A DNA stretch of 64,000 nucleotides from CAIWHR01 sp963846855 (GTDB taxonomy: Bacteria; Pseudomonadota; Gammaproteobacteria; Burkholderiales; Casimicrobiaceae): assembly GCA_963846855.1 (NCBI GenBank), contig CAWJXK010000008.1, forward strand, positions 1,302,001-1,366,000, in the 5' to 3' direction. A program made the translations under genes and the position numbers. The notes under the pieces are model-generated. The model had not been told where the DNA came from. It worked only from the letters and a program-made list of their open reading frames with translations, and ran no database searches. Of this stretch, positions 48,201 through 58,446 are shown piece by piece. How positions within the stretch are numbered: the first letter of the stretch is position 1; each line of letters begins with the position of its first letter.

Positions 48201-49231
48201 TCAAGTGACCTGCGGCACCGGCTCGCCCGCATCGGAATGGCCGGGTTCGAGGAAACGTTCCGCGAGATGGCATGATACCTGTCTGCCGCCGAGGGGGCGC
48301 AAGGCGGGCCGCTCGATGCGACAGCGCTCGATGGCGTGCGGACAGCGGGTGGAGAACACGCATCCTGCCGGCGGGTTGAGCGGCGAAGGCAATTCGCCCT
48401 TGAGCACGATGCGCTCCGGGCGGCCGGCCGGCGCGAGGCCGGGCGTCGAGGCCAGCAGCGCCTGCGTGTAGGGGTGAAGCGGGTGGGTGAATATGCGCTC
48501 CTTGCTGCCTTGTTCCATGGCCAGGCCAAGGTACATCACCAGCACCTCGTGCGCGATGTGCCGGACGACCCCCAGATCGTGCGAAATGAAGAGGTAAGCG
48601 AGACCCAGGTCGCCCTGCAGGTCAGCAAACAGGTTGAGCACCTGCGCCTGGACCGATACGTCGAGCGCCGAAACAGGCTCGTCGGCCACGACCAGCGCCG
48701 GGTTCAGCATCAGCGCACGCGCAATCGCAATGCGCTGGCGCTGACCGCCGGAGAACATGTGCGGATAGCGGACGTAGTGCTCGGGGCGCAAGCCGACTTT
48801 CGCCAGCATTGTCCGCGCGCGCAGCGCGCGCTCGGCGGGTGCGAGATCGGTATTGATCGCGAGCGGCGCGTCGAGGATCGCGCCGATCTTCTTGCGCGGA
48901 TTGAGCGAGCCGTAGGGATTCTGGAACACCATCTGCACGGTCTTGCGCAGCGCCCGCTGCTGCGATGACGTCGTGTTGACCGCATCGATGCCGCCAAGGC
49001 GCAGGTTGCCGCCGCTCGGTTTCTCGATCAACGAAACCACACGCGCAAGCGTCGACTTGCCGCAGCCGGATTCACCCACGACGGCCAGCGTCCGGCCCGC
49101 CTCGATCGTGAACGAAACACCGGCCACCGCGTGGAGCTTTGCCGCTTCGCGGAAGGGACCATGGCGAATCTCATAGATACGCGTCAGGTCCTTCGCCTCG
49201 ACGACAGGCGGATTCAGCGGGGTGGTGTCAC

Positions 49232-49235
<4 letters not shown>
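48201..49235 (-). CDS. dipeptide ABC transporter ATPase (DppF-like)
   Basis: 344 residues. Walker A is VVGESGCGKSTLARV, the Q-loop is FQNPYGSLNPRK, the signature is FSGGQRQRIAIARAL, Walker B is LVVADEPVSALD, and the switch His is in FISHDLGVVRHIA. The C-terminal oligopeptide/dipeptide transporter domain with clustered cysteines (GCVFSTRCPHAIERC) is typical of DppF/OppF. Its ATG overlaps the stop of the DppD-like gene. Confidence 0.93.
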
Positions 49236-50248
<1,013 letters not shown>

Positions 50249-50260
50249 GGATGGCGGCGA

Positions 50261-51164
50261 TCAGCGTTTGAGCTTCGGGTCGAGCGCATCGCGCAGCCCG
50301 TCGCCCAGCAGGTTGAAGGCGAGCACCGTCGTCAGGATCATGATTCCCGGAAACGTCACCACCCACCACGCGCGCAGCACGAACTCGCGCGCGTCGGCCA
50401 GCATCGTCCCCCACTCGGAAGCGGGCGGTTGCGCGCCCAGGCCCAGAAAGCCCAGCGCGGCGGCATCGAGGATGGCCACCGAAACGCCGAGCGACGCCTG
50501 CACGATCAGCGGCGCCGCGCAGTTGGGCAGCACTTCGTTGAACATCAGGCGCAACCGTCCCGCCCCGTTGGCGCGCGCCGCCGTGACGTAGTCCTTCGCC
50601 GTCTCCGAAATCACCGCGGCCCGCGTGATGCGCACGTAATGCGGCAGCACGACGACGGCCACCGCGAGCATCGCGTTCATGATTCCCGGTCCGAGGATCG
50701 CGACGATCACGATGGCGAGCAGCAGGCTGGGGAGCGTCAGGATGATGTCCATCAGTCGCATGATCGCGATCTCGGTCACGCCTCGCGCGAACCCCGCGAT
50801 CAGTCCGAGTGCGATGCCGACGACGATCGACAGTGCGACGACGGCGATGCCGATCAGCAGCGAAAGGCGAGCGCCGTAGATGAGCCGGGACAGGATGTCG
50901 CGCCCGATCGCGTCGGTGCCGAGCAGGTAAGCGCTCGAGCCGCCGACTTGCCAGAACGGGGGCTTCAGGAATACCGCGTTGTTGGTGAGGTCCGGCGGAT
51001 AGGGCGCCAGCACGTTGGCGAACGCCGCCATCAGCAGCACCGTGACGACAACGATCAGGCCCGCAACTGCCCCGTGGTTGGCGCTGAAATAGCTCCAGAA
51101 TTCGCGCAGCGGCCCGGGGGCGCGGGCGCGCCGCCACCTCGGCAACAAGCGAGGGCGTGCTCAT
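50261..51164 (-). CDS. dipeptide ABC transporter permease (DppC-like, 5' frameshift)
   Basis: About 300 residues with five to six transmembrane helices. The N-terminal loop is GAVAGLIVVVTVLLMAAF, then FLLGTDAIGRDILSRLIYGAR, and the EAA loop is DYVTAARANGAGRLRLMFNEVLP. The likely start is the ATG at 51164 (MSTPSLVAEVAARPRP), which follows a GGAGG site. An extra base in the G-run 51116-51120 puts it out of frame with GPLREFWSYFSANHGAV. A TTG at 51148 is in frame but lacks a good site. Confidence 0.88.
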
Positions 51165-51382
51165 GTCTCGGCCTCCGCATCGGTTGCGGCTAAAGATGCA
51201 CCGCGTTGTCGGCCTCCCTCAATCGCTCGCGGACGCGAGCTTTGATGCGCCCTCTTTGCAAGGTCGAGACATGCGAACGGTCCGTGCGTCGGGCGCCGCC
51301 CGCGCTCGCAGACGCGCCCTTCGGGCCTTGGCTTCGCCCTGCTCGAGCAGGCGTCCTTGGCTTCGCCCCGCTCGCTCATGTC
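51159..51382 (-). repeat. 215-bp insertion with 9-bp direct repeats between dppB-like and dppC-like genes
   Basis: Identical GACATGAGC copies lie at 51374-51382 (dppB stop) and 51159-51167 (dppC start). If one copy and the intervening 206 bases are removed, the two permease genes join by an ATGA overlap. The segment encodes a 72-codon frame (51161-51379) that starts on the dppB stop and ends on the dppC start; it is Arg/Ser-rich and looks non-protein-like. Inside are two copies of CCTTGGCTTCGCCC (51326-51339, 51355-51368) with the palindrome CTGCTCGAGCAG between them. It may be a small mobile repeat. No terminal inverted repeats were seen. Confidence 0.45.
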
Positions 51383-52386
51383 GCCCGCCTTATCCGCGGG
51401 TTGATCACGCCATAAGCGACATCGACCAGCAGATTCACGATCATCACGATGAAGCCCAGCATCAGCAATCCGCCCTGTAGCACCGGATAATCGCGCCGGT
51501 TGATCGCTTCGATCATCCACTTGCCGACACCGGGCCATGAGAAGATCGTCTCGGTGAGGATCGCACCCGTGAACAGCACGCCCACTTGCAGCCCGATGAC
51601 GGTGATGACCGGGATCAGCGCGTTGCGAAACGCGTGCAGCGCGACGACGCGCAGTTGCGACAGGCCCTTGGCTCTTGCGGTGCGAATGTAGTCCTCGCCC
51701 AGCACCTCGAGCATCGCCGAGCGCGTCATCCGGGCGATGATGGCGAGCGGTTGGGTGCCCAGCACGATCATCGGCAGGATCAGGTGCGACACCGCGGATT
51801 GGAACGCTCCCTTCTCTCCCGACAACAGCGCGTCGATCGTGAGGAACCCGGTCACCGGCTCGATGTAGTACTTGACCGCGATGCGGCCGGACACCGGCGT
51901 CCAGCCGAGCTCGACGGAGAAGAGCAGGATCAGCAGCAGCCCCCACCAGAAGATCGGCATCGAGTAGCCGGTCAGGGATACCCCCATCACGCCGTGGTCG
52001 AACACCGAATTGCGGCGCACCGCGGCGATCATCCCGGCAGGAATGCCGATGACCAGCGCGAAGACAATCGCGCAAAGCGCGAGCTCGATCGTCGCGGGGA
52101 ACAGCGCGGCGAACTCGTGCACCACCGGCTCCTGCGTGATCATCGACTTGCCGAGGTCGCCGTGCAGGACGCGCCCGATGTAGATCCCGTATTGGACGAG
52201 CACCGGGCGATCGAGCCCGTAATCCTTGAGCAGCGCCGCGTGTCGCGCCGGATCGATGCCGCGCTCGCCGGCCATCGTCTCGATCGGGTCGCCGGGAACG
52301 AGCCGGATCAGGAAGAACGCGAGCAGCGTCATCCCGAGAAAGGTCGGAATGATGAGGCTGATTCGCGTGACGAAGAAGCGCAGCAT
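51376..52386 (-). CDS. dipeptide ABC transporter permease (DppB-like)
   Basis: 336 residues with six transmembrane helices. It starts LRFFVTRISLIIPTFLGMTLLAFFLIRLVPGDP, the DppB signature. The EAA loop is DYIRTARAKGLSQLRVVALHAFRNALIPV, and it ends VDVAYGVINPRI. It is the first gene of the minus-strand dpp operon. The 244-base region 52387-52630 separates it from a second, divergent dpp operon. Confidence 0.93.
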   Translation of the reverse strand: MLRFFVTRISLIIPTFLGMTLLAFFLIRLVPGDPIETMAGERGIDPARHAALLKDYGLDRPVLVQYGIYIGRVLHGDLGKSMITQEPVVHEFAALFPATIELALCAIVFALVIGIPAGMIAAVRRNSVFDHGVMGVSLTGYSMPIFWWGLLLILLFSVELGWTPVSGRIAVKYYIEPVTGFLTIDALLSGEKGAFQSAVSHLILPMIVLGTQPLAIIARMTRSAMLEVLGEDYIRTARAKGLSQLRVVALHAFRNALIPVITVIGLQVGVLFTGAILTETIFSWPGVGKWMIEAINRRDYPVLQGGLLMLGFIVMIVNLLVDVAYGVINPRIRRAT

Positions 52387-52530
52387 GGAAGGTCGGAAAC
52401 GCGACGCGGCCCGCGCCCGAAGCGCTTGGCCGGCCCCTGCTGGCGGCGCAGGCGTGGTATTGAACCATAAAATATCTCGCCCGCAGAAGGCGACGGGCGG
52501 CGGCCGGGCCTGCCGCAGGTTCGGAGCGCA

Positions 52531-52559
52531 TTGACGCTCCATCCGGGTTTGGGCATGAT
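52531..52559 (+). promoter_or_regulatory. candidate promoter of the plus-strand dpp operon
   Basis: TTGACG (52531-52536), a 17-base spacer, then CATGAT (52554-52559), about 70 bases upstream of the first gene. The -35 is one base from consensus and the -10 has four of six matches. The rest of the divergent region 52387-52630 shows no clear operator. Confidence 0.45.
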
Positions 52560-52630
52560 CGTCCGATGCGATTTTCTCCGATGCACCGCAGTGCAACGAC
52601 TCTGATCTCCCCGGTGCGAACGGCGCTTCC

Positions 52631-53611
52631 TTGCTAGCATTCATCGTCAGGCGGATCCTGCAGTCGGTCGCCGTGATGGCGGTCGTCGCCTTCATCGCCT
52701 TTGGCATGTTCAATTTCGTCGGCGACCCCGTCGCGTTCATGGTCGGACAGGACGCGACGCTCGAGGAGCGCGCGAAGCTGCGCAGCGACCTCGGACTCGA
52801 CCAGGCGTTTCCCGTGCAGTTCGCGCGCTTCGTCGGCCATGCGGCGCAGGGCGACTTCGGGCTTTCGCTGCGGCAGGGCCGGCCCGTCGCCACGCTGATC
52901 AAGGAGCGGCTGCCGGCAACCCTCGAGCTCTCTGCGGTCGCTGCCGCACTCGCGCTCGTCATCGGCATTCCGCTCGGCGTGTACACGGCGCTCAAGCGAG
53001 ACACCGTGCTCGCGCAGGTGATGCTCGCAGGCTCGCTGGTGGGCGTGAGCCTGCCGACCTTCCTGATCGGCATCCTGCTGATCCTCGTGTTCGCGGTGAT
53101 CCTCGGCTGGCTGCCGTCGTTCGGCCGCGGTGACACCGTCGCGCTGGGATGGTGGACCACGGGCCTCCTCACCAAGAGCGGTCTCAAGGCGCTGATCCTG
53201 CCGTCGATCACGCTGTCGCTCTTCCAGATGACGCTGATCATGCGGCTCGTGCGCGCCGAGATGCTCGAGGTGCTGCGCACCGATTACATCAAGTTCGCCC
53301 GCGCCCGCGGCATCACCGACCGCGCGCTGTATTTCGGGCACGCGCTCAAGAACACGCTGGTGCCCGTCATCACGATCACCGGGCTGCAGCTCGGCGGCAT
53401 CGTCGCGTTCGCGATCGTCACCGAGACGGTCTTCCAGTGGCCCGGAATGGGCTTCCTGTTCATCCAGGCCGTTAACTTCGCCGACATTCCCGTGATGGCC
53501 GCATACCTGTGCTTCATCGCGCTCATCTTCGTGCTGATCAACCTCATCGTCGACCTCACGTACTACGCGGTCGACCCGCGGCTGCGCGTCGAGCGCGCGC
53601 TCGCGCACTGA
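52631..53611 (+). CDS. dipeptide ABC transporter permease (second DppB-like)
   Basis: 326 residues with six transmembrane helices. It begins FIVRRILQSVAVMAVVAFIAFGMFNFVGDP. The EAA loop is DYIKFARARGITDRALYFGHALKNTLVPV, and it ends LTYYAVDPRLRVERALAH. It appears to start at TTG (52631), since no ATG gives the full first helix. It is followed eight bases later by an M20 peptidase gene, which is unusual for the operon. Confidence 0.9.
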   Translation: MLAFIVRRILQSVAVMAVVAFIAFGMFNFVGDPVAFMVGQDATLEERAKLRSDLGLDQAFPVQFARFVGHAAQGDFGLSLRQGRPVATLIKERLPATLELSAVAAALALVIGIPLGVYTALKRDTVLAQVMLAGSLVGVSLPTFLIGILLILVFAVILGWLPSFGRGDTVALGWWTTGLLTKSGLKALILPSITLSLFQMTLIMRLVRAEMLEVLRTDYIKFARARGITDRALYFGHALKNTLVPVITITGLQLGGIVAFAIVTETVFQWPGMGFLFIQAVNFADIPVMAAYLCFIALIFVLINLIVDLTYYAVDPRLRVERALAH

Positions 53612-53619
53612 AGACGCCG

Positions 53620-54810
53620 ATGGCAAGCCCGGTCGATCACATCAGGCGCTGGCAGGATGATTTCGCGGCGGTGCGCCGCGATCTCCACCAGCATCCCGAG
53701 CTCGGCTTCGAGGAGCATCGGACCGCACGCGTCGTCTGCGAGGCGCTGGCAGCGCTCGGCATCGAATTCCATCCGGGCATCGGCCGCACCGGCGTCGTCG
53801 CAGTGATTCGCGGAAGCAAGGACACGCGCAATGCGTCGGTGGGGCTGCGCGCCGACATGGACGCGCTGCCGATGCAGGAGGAGAACGACTTCGCGCACAA
53901 GTCGCGCTACGACGGGCGCATGCACGGCTGCGGCCACGACGGACACACGACGATGCTGCTCGCCGCGGCGCGCTATCTCGCCGAGACCCGAGCGTTCGAC
54001 GGCACGGCGTATCTCATCTTCCAGCCCGGCGAGGAGGGCTACGCCGGCGCGCGCGAGATGATCGACGACGGTCTCTTCGAGCGATTCCCGGCGGAGCGCG
54101 TGTTCGCGCTGCACAACTGGCCCGGCCTGCCGCCGGGCCAGATCGGCATCACGCCCGGGCCCGCGATGGCGGCGGCCGACCGGATCGAGATCATCATCGA
54201 CGGCCGCGGCGGGCACGGTGCGCATCCGCACGCGGCGATCGACCCGGTGCTCGTCGCGGCGCACATCATCACGGCGGCGCAGTCGATCGTCGCGCGCAAC
54301 GTGAGCCCGATCGACACCGCCGTCGTCAGCATCTGCGCGATGCAGGCGGGCAATCCCGGCGCGATGAGCGTGATTCCCGCGCACGCAAAGCTCGTCGGCA
54401 CGGTGCGCACGTTCCGCCCGGCAACCCAGGACATGATCGAGCGGCGCCTGGGTGAGCTCGTCCCGACGATCGCGGCCGCATTCGGCGCGAGCGCGACGAT
54501 CCGCTACGAGCGCGTCTACCCGGCGACGATCAACCACACGACCGAAGCGCACTTCGCCGCCGACGTCGCCGAAGCGCTCGTCGGCGCGGGAAACGTCGTG
54601 CGCAACCTCGATCCGTCGATGGGGTCGGAGGATTTCTCGTTCATGCTGCAGGCGAAGCCGGGCGCGTTCGCGCGGCTGGGGCAGGGCGGCGGCGAGGGCG
54701 GTTGCTTCCTGCACAACAGCAAGTACGATTTCAACGACGCGGTGATTCCGCTGGGCGCCGGCTACCTCGCGGCGCTCGCCGAGCGCGCGATGCCGCTACC
54801 GGTGAAGTGA
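53620..54810 (+). CDS. M20-family amidohydrolase (hippurate hydrolase-like)
   Basis: 396 residues. The N-terminal RRDLHQHPELGFEEHRTA is the M20D amidohydrolase hallmark. Metal ligands and catalytic residues lie in GLRADMDALPMQEEN, HGCGHDGHTTMLLAAARYL, FQPGEEGYAGAREM and FALHNWPGLPPGQI. Members hydrolyse N-acyl amino acids or short peptides. Between a permease and the binding-protein gene, it probably cleaves the imported compound in the cytoplasm. Confidence 0.92.
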   Translation: MASPVDHIRRWQDDFAAVRRDLHQHPELGFEEHRTARVVCEALAALGIEFHPGIGRTGVVAVIRGSKDTRNASVGLRADMDALPMQEENDFAHKSRYDGRMHGCGHDGHTTMLLAAARYLAETRAFDGTAYLIFQPGEEGYAGAREMIDDGLFERFPAERVFALHNWPGLPPGQIGITPGPAMAAADRIEIIIDGRGGHGAHPHAAIDPVLVAAHIITAAQSIVARNVSPIDTAVVSICAMQAGNPGAMSVIPAHAKLVGTVRTFRPATQDMIERRLGELVPTIAAAFGASATIRYERVYPATINHTTEAHFAADVAEALVGAGNVVRNLDPSMGSEDFSFMLQAKPGAFARLGQGGGEGGCFLHNSKYDFNDAVIPLGAGYLAALAERAMPLPVK

Positions 54811-54840
54811 ACGGGTTCGAACGACTCCTTGGAGGAAAGA

Positions 54841-56412
54841 ATGATTGCAATGAAACGCGCGGCCGTGCTCGTCGCCGGACTGTTGATTGCCATGGGCGCC
54901 GACGCGGCGGTGTTGCGCTTCGCCGACCAGGGCGACGCGATCTCGATGGATCCGCACTCGCTCAACGAGACGCTGCAGCTCAACGTCACCGGCAACATCT
55001 ACGAGCCGCTGGTCGGGCGCGGCAAGAAGCTCGAGCTCGTTCCGCTGCTCGCGACGTCCTGGAAGCAGACGACGCCCACGCTGTGGCGCTTCAACCTCCG
55101 CAAGGGCGTCAAGTTCCACGACGGCTCGGCGTTCACGGCCGACGACGTGATCTTTTCGTACGAGCGCGGTAAGGGCGAGGGTTCCGACGTCAAGACCTAC
55201 GTCGGCCCGATCAAGGAGATCCGCAAGGTCGACGACTTCACCATCGACATCGTGACGACGGAGCCGTTCCCCATCCTGCCGGACACGATCAACTCCTGGT
55301 ACATGATGTCCAAGTCGTGGTGCGAGAAGAACAACGCCACCACGCCGGTCGACGTGCGCAAGGGCAAGGAGAACGCCGCGACGATGAAGGCCAACGGCAC
55401 CGGGCCCTTCATGCTGAAGACGCGCGAGCCGGGGGTCAAGACGGTCCTGGTCAACAATCCCGCCTACTGGGAGAAGGTCGAGAGCAACGTCACCGAAGCG
55501 GTGTTCACGCCGATCAAGAACGACGCGACGCGGGTCGCGGCGCTCATCACTGGCGAGATCGACATGATGGAGCCGGTACCGCTGCAGGACATCGAGAAGC
55601 TCAAGGCCAACGCCGACCTCGTGATCCTGCAAGGGCCCGAGCTCCGCACGATCTTCCTCGGCATGGACCAGTCGCGCGACGAGCTCCTGTTCTCCAGCGT
55701 CAAGGGCAAGAACCCGTTCAAGGACAAGCGGGTCCGGCAGGCGTTCTACCAGGCGATCGACATCGACGCGATCAAGACGCGCATAATGCGCGGCGCGGCC
55801 ACGCCGACCAACCTGATGGTGGCGCCCGGCATCCGCGGGTTCGCGGCGGAGCTCAACAAGCGGCTGCCCTACGATCCCGCGGCGGCGAAGAAGCTCATGG
55901 TCGAGGCAGGCTATCCCGACGGATTCGAAATCGGGATGAACTGCCCGAACGACCGCTACGTCAACGATTCGCTGATCTGCCAGGCGATCGCGGCGATGCT
56001 GGCGAAGATCGACGTCAAGGTGAACCTGATGGCCGAGACCAAGGTCACCTATTTTCCGAAGATCCTCTCGCGCAACACATCGTTCTATCTTCTCGGCTGG
56101 ACGCCCAGTTCGTACGATTCGCACAACGCGCTGTTCGCGCTGGTGATGAGCCCCGGAGCCAGCGGCCAGGGGCAGTTCAACCTCGGCAGCTACAGCAACA
56201 AGCGTATCGACGCGCTCGGTCCGCAGATCGCGAGCGAGCTCGACGAAGGGAAGCGCAACGCGTTGATCGCCGAGGCGTTCAAGCTGCACAGCGACGACGT
56301 GGGGCACCTGCCGCTGCACCAGCAGGCGCTCGCGTGGGCGATGCGCAAGAACGTCTCGCTGGTGCAGCTTCCGGACAACAACAACTGGCTCAAGTGGGTC
56401 GTCGTGAAGTGA
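54841..56412 (+). CDS. dipeptide/oligopeptide ABC transporter binding protein (second SBP5)
   Basis: 523 residues with a short signal peptide (MKRAAVLVAGLLIAMGADA). SBP family 5 features are LNVTGNIYEPLVGRGKKLELVPLLATSW, FNLRKGVKFHDGSAFTADDVIFS, and YDPAAAKKLMVEAGYPDG. It starts at 54841, because the in-frame TTG at 54829 is itself the GGAGGA ribosome-binding site region. It follows the M20 gene after 30 bases. Confidence 0.93.
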   Translation: MIAMKRAAVLVAGLLIAMGADAAVLRFADQGDAISMDPHSLNETLQLNVTGNIYEPLVGRGKKLELVPLLATSWKQTTPTLWRFNLRKGVKFHDGSAFTADDVIFSYERGKGEGSDVKTYVGPIKEIRKVDDFTIDIVTTEPFPILPDTINSWYMMSKSWCEKNNATTPVDVRKGKENAATMKANGTGPFMLKTREPGVKTVLVNNPAYWEKVESNVTEAVFTPIKNDATRVAALITGEIDMMEPVPLQDIEKLKANADLVILQGPELRTIFLGMDQSRDELLFSSVKGKNPFKDKRVRQAFYQAIDIDAIKTRIMRGAATPTNLMVAPGIRGFAAELNKRLPYDPAAAKKLMVEAGYPDGFEIGMNCPNDRYVNDSLICQAIAAMLAKIDVKVNLMAETKVTYFPKILSRNTSFYLLGWTPSSYDSHNALFALVMSPGASGQGQFNLGSYSNKRIDALGPQIASELDEGKRNALIAEAFKLHSDDVGHLPLHQQALAWAMRKNVSLVQLPDNNNWLKWVVVK

Positions 56413-56458
56413 GCCGCGCCAGGCACGGGACGGCGGCAACGCTGGCGGATTCGCGCGC

Positions 56459-57412
56459 ATGACGGATCCGGTCTCCGTCGCCGATGTGACCGGCGCAAGC
56501 GGGGCGCGCCTGTCGGCGGCCTGGAAGAGCGACATGCTCTACAGTTTCCGCCGCAATCCGGTCGCGGTGGCTTCCACGATTACGCTGCTGATCTGCCTGG
56601 TCGCGGCGTTCTTCGCACCCTGGGTCGCGCCGCACAATCCGTTCGATCTCAAGACGTTGAACCTGCAGGACGCGCTGACCCCGCCAGCATGGGAACAGGG
56701 CGGACGGTCGGTGTTCCTGCTCGGCACCGACGACCAGGGACGCGACGTGCTGTCAGCGATCATGTTCGGCGCGCGCATCTCGCTGCTCGTCGGCCTGGCG
56801 TCGGTGGCGTTCGCGATGCTCCTCGGCGTGACGCTGGGGCTCATCGCGGGGTATGTCGGCGGCAAGGTCGACGCCATCATCATGCGCATCGCCGACGTCC
56901 AGCTCTCCTTTCCTGCGATCCTGATCGCGCTTCTGATCGACGGCGTCGCGCGCGCCGTGCTGCCGCGCGACGCGCAGACTGGCGTTGCGCTGGCGGTGCT
57001 GGTCCTGGCGATCGGGCTCGCCAACTGGGTGCAATATGCGCGCACCGTTCGCGGCTCGACGATGGTCGAGAAGACCAAGGAGTACGTGCAAGCGGCCCGG
57101 GTGATCGGCATCACGCCGCTCAGGATCATGCGCCGGCACCTGCTGCCGAACGTGATGGGCCCGGTCCTCGTGCTGGCGACGCTCAACATCGCCACCGCGA
57201 TCATCACCGAGGCGACGCTGTCGTTCCTCGGCGTGGGCGTCCCGCCGACGCAGCCTTCGCTCGGAACGCTGATCCGCGTCGGCAACGATTTCCTCTTTTC
57301 CGGCGAATGGTGGATCACCATCTTCCCGGGTGCCGCGTTGGTGATCATGGTGCTGGCGATCAACCTGGTCGGCGATTGGCTGCGCGACGCGCTCAATCCG
57401 AAGCTGCAATGA
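56459..57412 (+). CDS. dipeptide ABC transporter permease (second DppC-like)
   Basis: 317 residues. An N-terminal cytoplasmic stretch precedes the first helix (AVASTITLLICLVAAFFAPWV), then VFLLGTDDQGRDVLSAIMFGAR. The EAA loop is EYVQAARVIGITPLRIMRRHLLPN. It ends IMVLAINLVGDWLRDALNPKL, the DppC signature. Its stop overlaps the next ATG. Confidence 0.93.
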   Translation: MTDPVSVADVTGASGARLSAAWKSDMLYSFRRNPVAVASTITLLICLVAAFFAPWVAPHNPFDLKTLNLQDALTPPAWEQGGRSVFLLGTDDQGRDVLSAIMFGARISLLVGLASVAFAMLLGVTLGLIAGYVGGKVDAIIMRIADVQLSFPAILIALLIDGVARAVLPRDAQTGVALAVLVLAIGLANWVQYARTVRGSTMVEKTKEYVQAARVIGITPLRIMRRHLLPNVMGPVLVLATLNIATAIITEATLSFLGVGVPPTQPSLGTLIRVGNDFLFSGEWWITIFPGAALVIMVLAINLVGDWLRDALNPKLQ

Positions 57413-58440
57413 GCGGGACGATGGCGACGCCCGCCGCTGCGGCGGAACGTGACGCGAGGCCGTCGTTCGACGATCCGCTCCTCAGCGTCGACGGCCTTCG
57501 GGTGGAATTCCCGACGCGGCACCGGACGCTGGTGGCGGTGCAGGACATCTCGTTTTCCATCGCGCCCGGCGAGGTGCTGGGCGTCGTCGGCGAGTCGGGC
57601 GCGGGGAAATCGCAAACCGGTGCGGCGATCATCGGCCTCATCGACCCGCCCGGACGCATCGCGGCCGGCGAGATCCGGCTGGGCGGACGGCGGATCGACA
57701 ACCTGGCGCCGATCGAGATGCGCAAGGTGCGCGGCCGCGAGATCGGCGCGATCTTCCAGGACCCGCTGACCTCGCTCAATCCGCTCTACACGATCGGCCG
57801 CCAGTTGACCGAGACGATCGCGACGCACCTGCCGGTGAGCGCGAGCGAGGCGCACGACCGCGCCGTCGCGCTGCTCGAGGAGGTCGGCATCCACGGTGCG
57901 GCACGACGCATCGACCACTACCCGCATCAATTCTCCGGCGGGATGCGCCAGCGCGTGGTCATCGCGCTCGCGCTTGCGGCCAAGCCGCGCCTCATCGTCG
58001 CTGACGAGCCTACGACCGCGCTCGACGTCTCGATCCAGGCGCAGATCATCCAGCTCCTGAAGCGGCTCGCCCGCGACCATCACACCGCAGTGATGCTGAT
58101 CACGCACGACATGGGCGTGATTGCCGAGACGGCCGACCGCGTGGCGGTGATGTATGCCGGGCGCATCGTCGAGATCGGCCCGGTCGAGGCGGTGATCCAC
58201 CGGCCCGCGCATCCGTACACGGTCGGGCTCATGGGATCGATCCCGTCGATCGCGGCCGAGCGCGAGCGTCTGGCGCAGATCGACGGCGCGATGCCGCGGC
58301 TCGACGCGATACCGTCCGGATGCGCGTTTCATCCACGCTGTCCGTTGGCCGTGGACCGCTGTCGCCGCGAGCGTCCCGAGCTCGCCGTCATTGAAAGCAC
58401 GCGCGCCGCATGCTGGGTCGCGCAGCGCGCGACTGGGTGA
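57409..58440 (+). CDS. dipeptide ABC transporter ATPase (second DppD-like)
   Basis: 343 residues. Walker A is VVGESGAGKSQTGAAI, the Q-loop is FQDPLTSLNPLYTI, the signature is FSGGMRQRVVIALAL, Walker B is LIVADEPTTALD, and the switch His is in LITHDMGVIAETA. The C-terminal cysteine cluster is CAFHPRCPLAVDRCRRE. It is coupled to the DppC-like gene (ATGA) and followed six bases later by the DppF-like gene. Confidence 0.93.
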   Translation: MSGTMATPAAAAERDARPSFDDPLLSVDGLRVEFPTRHRTLVAVQDISFSIAPGEVLGVVGESGAGKSQTGAAIIGLIDPPGRIAAGEIRLGGRRIDNLAPIEMRKVRGREIGAIFQDPLTSLNPLYTIGRQLTETIATHLPVSASEAHDRAVALLEEVGIHGAARRIDHYPHQFSGGMRQRVVIALALAAKPRLIVADEPTTALDVSIQAQIIQLLKRLARDHHTAVMLITHDMGVIAETADRVAVMYAGRIVEIGPVEAVIHRPAHPYTVGLMGSIPSIAAERERLAQIDGAMPRLDAIPSGCAFHPRCPLAVDRCRRERPELAVIESTRAACWVAQRATG

Positions 58441-58446
58441 CCGCCA

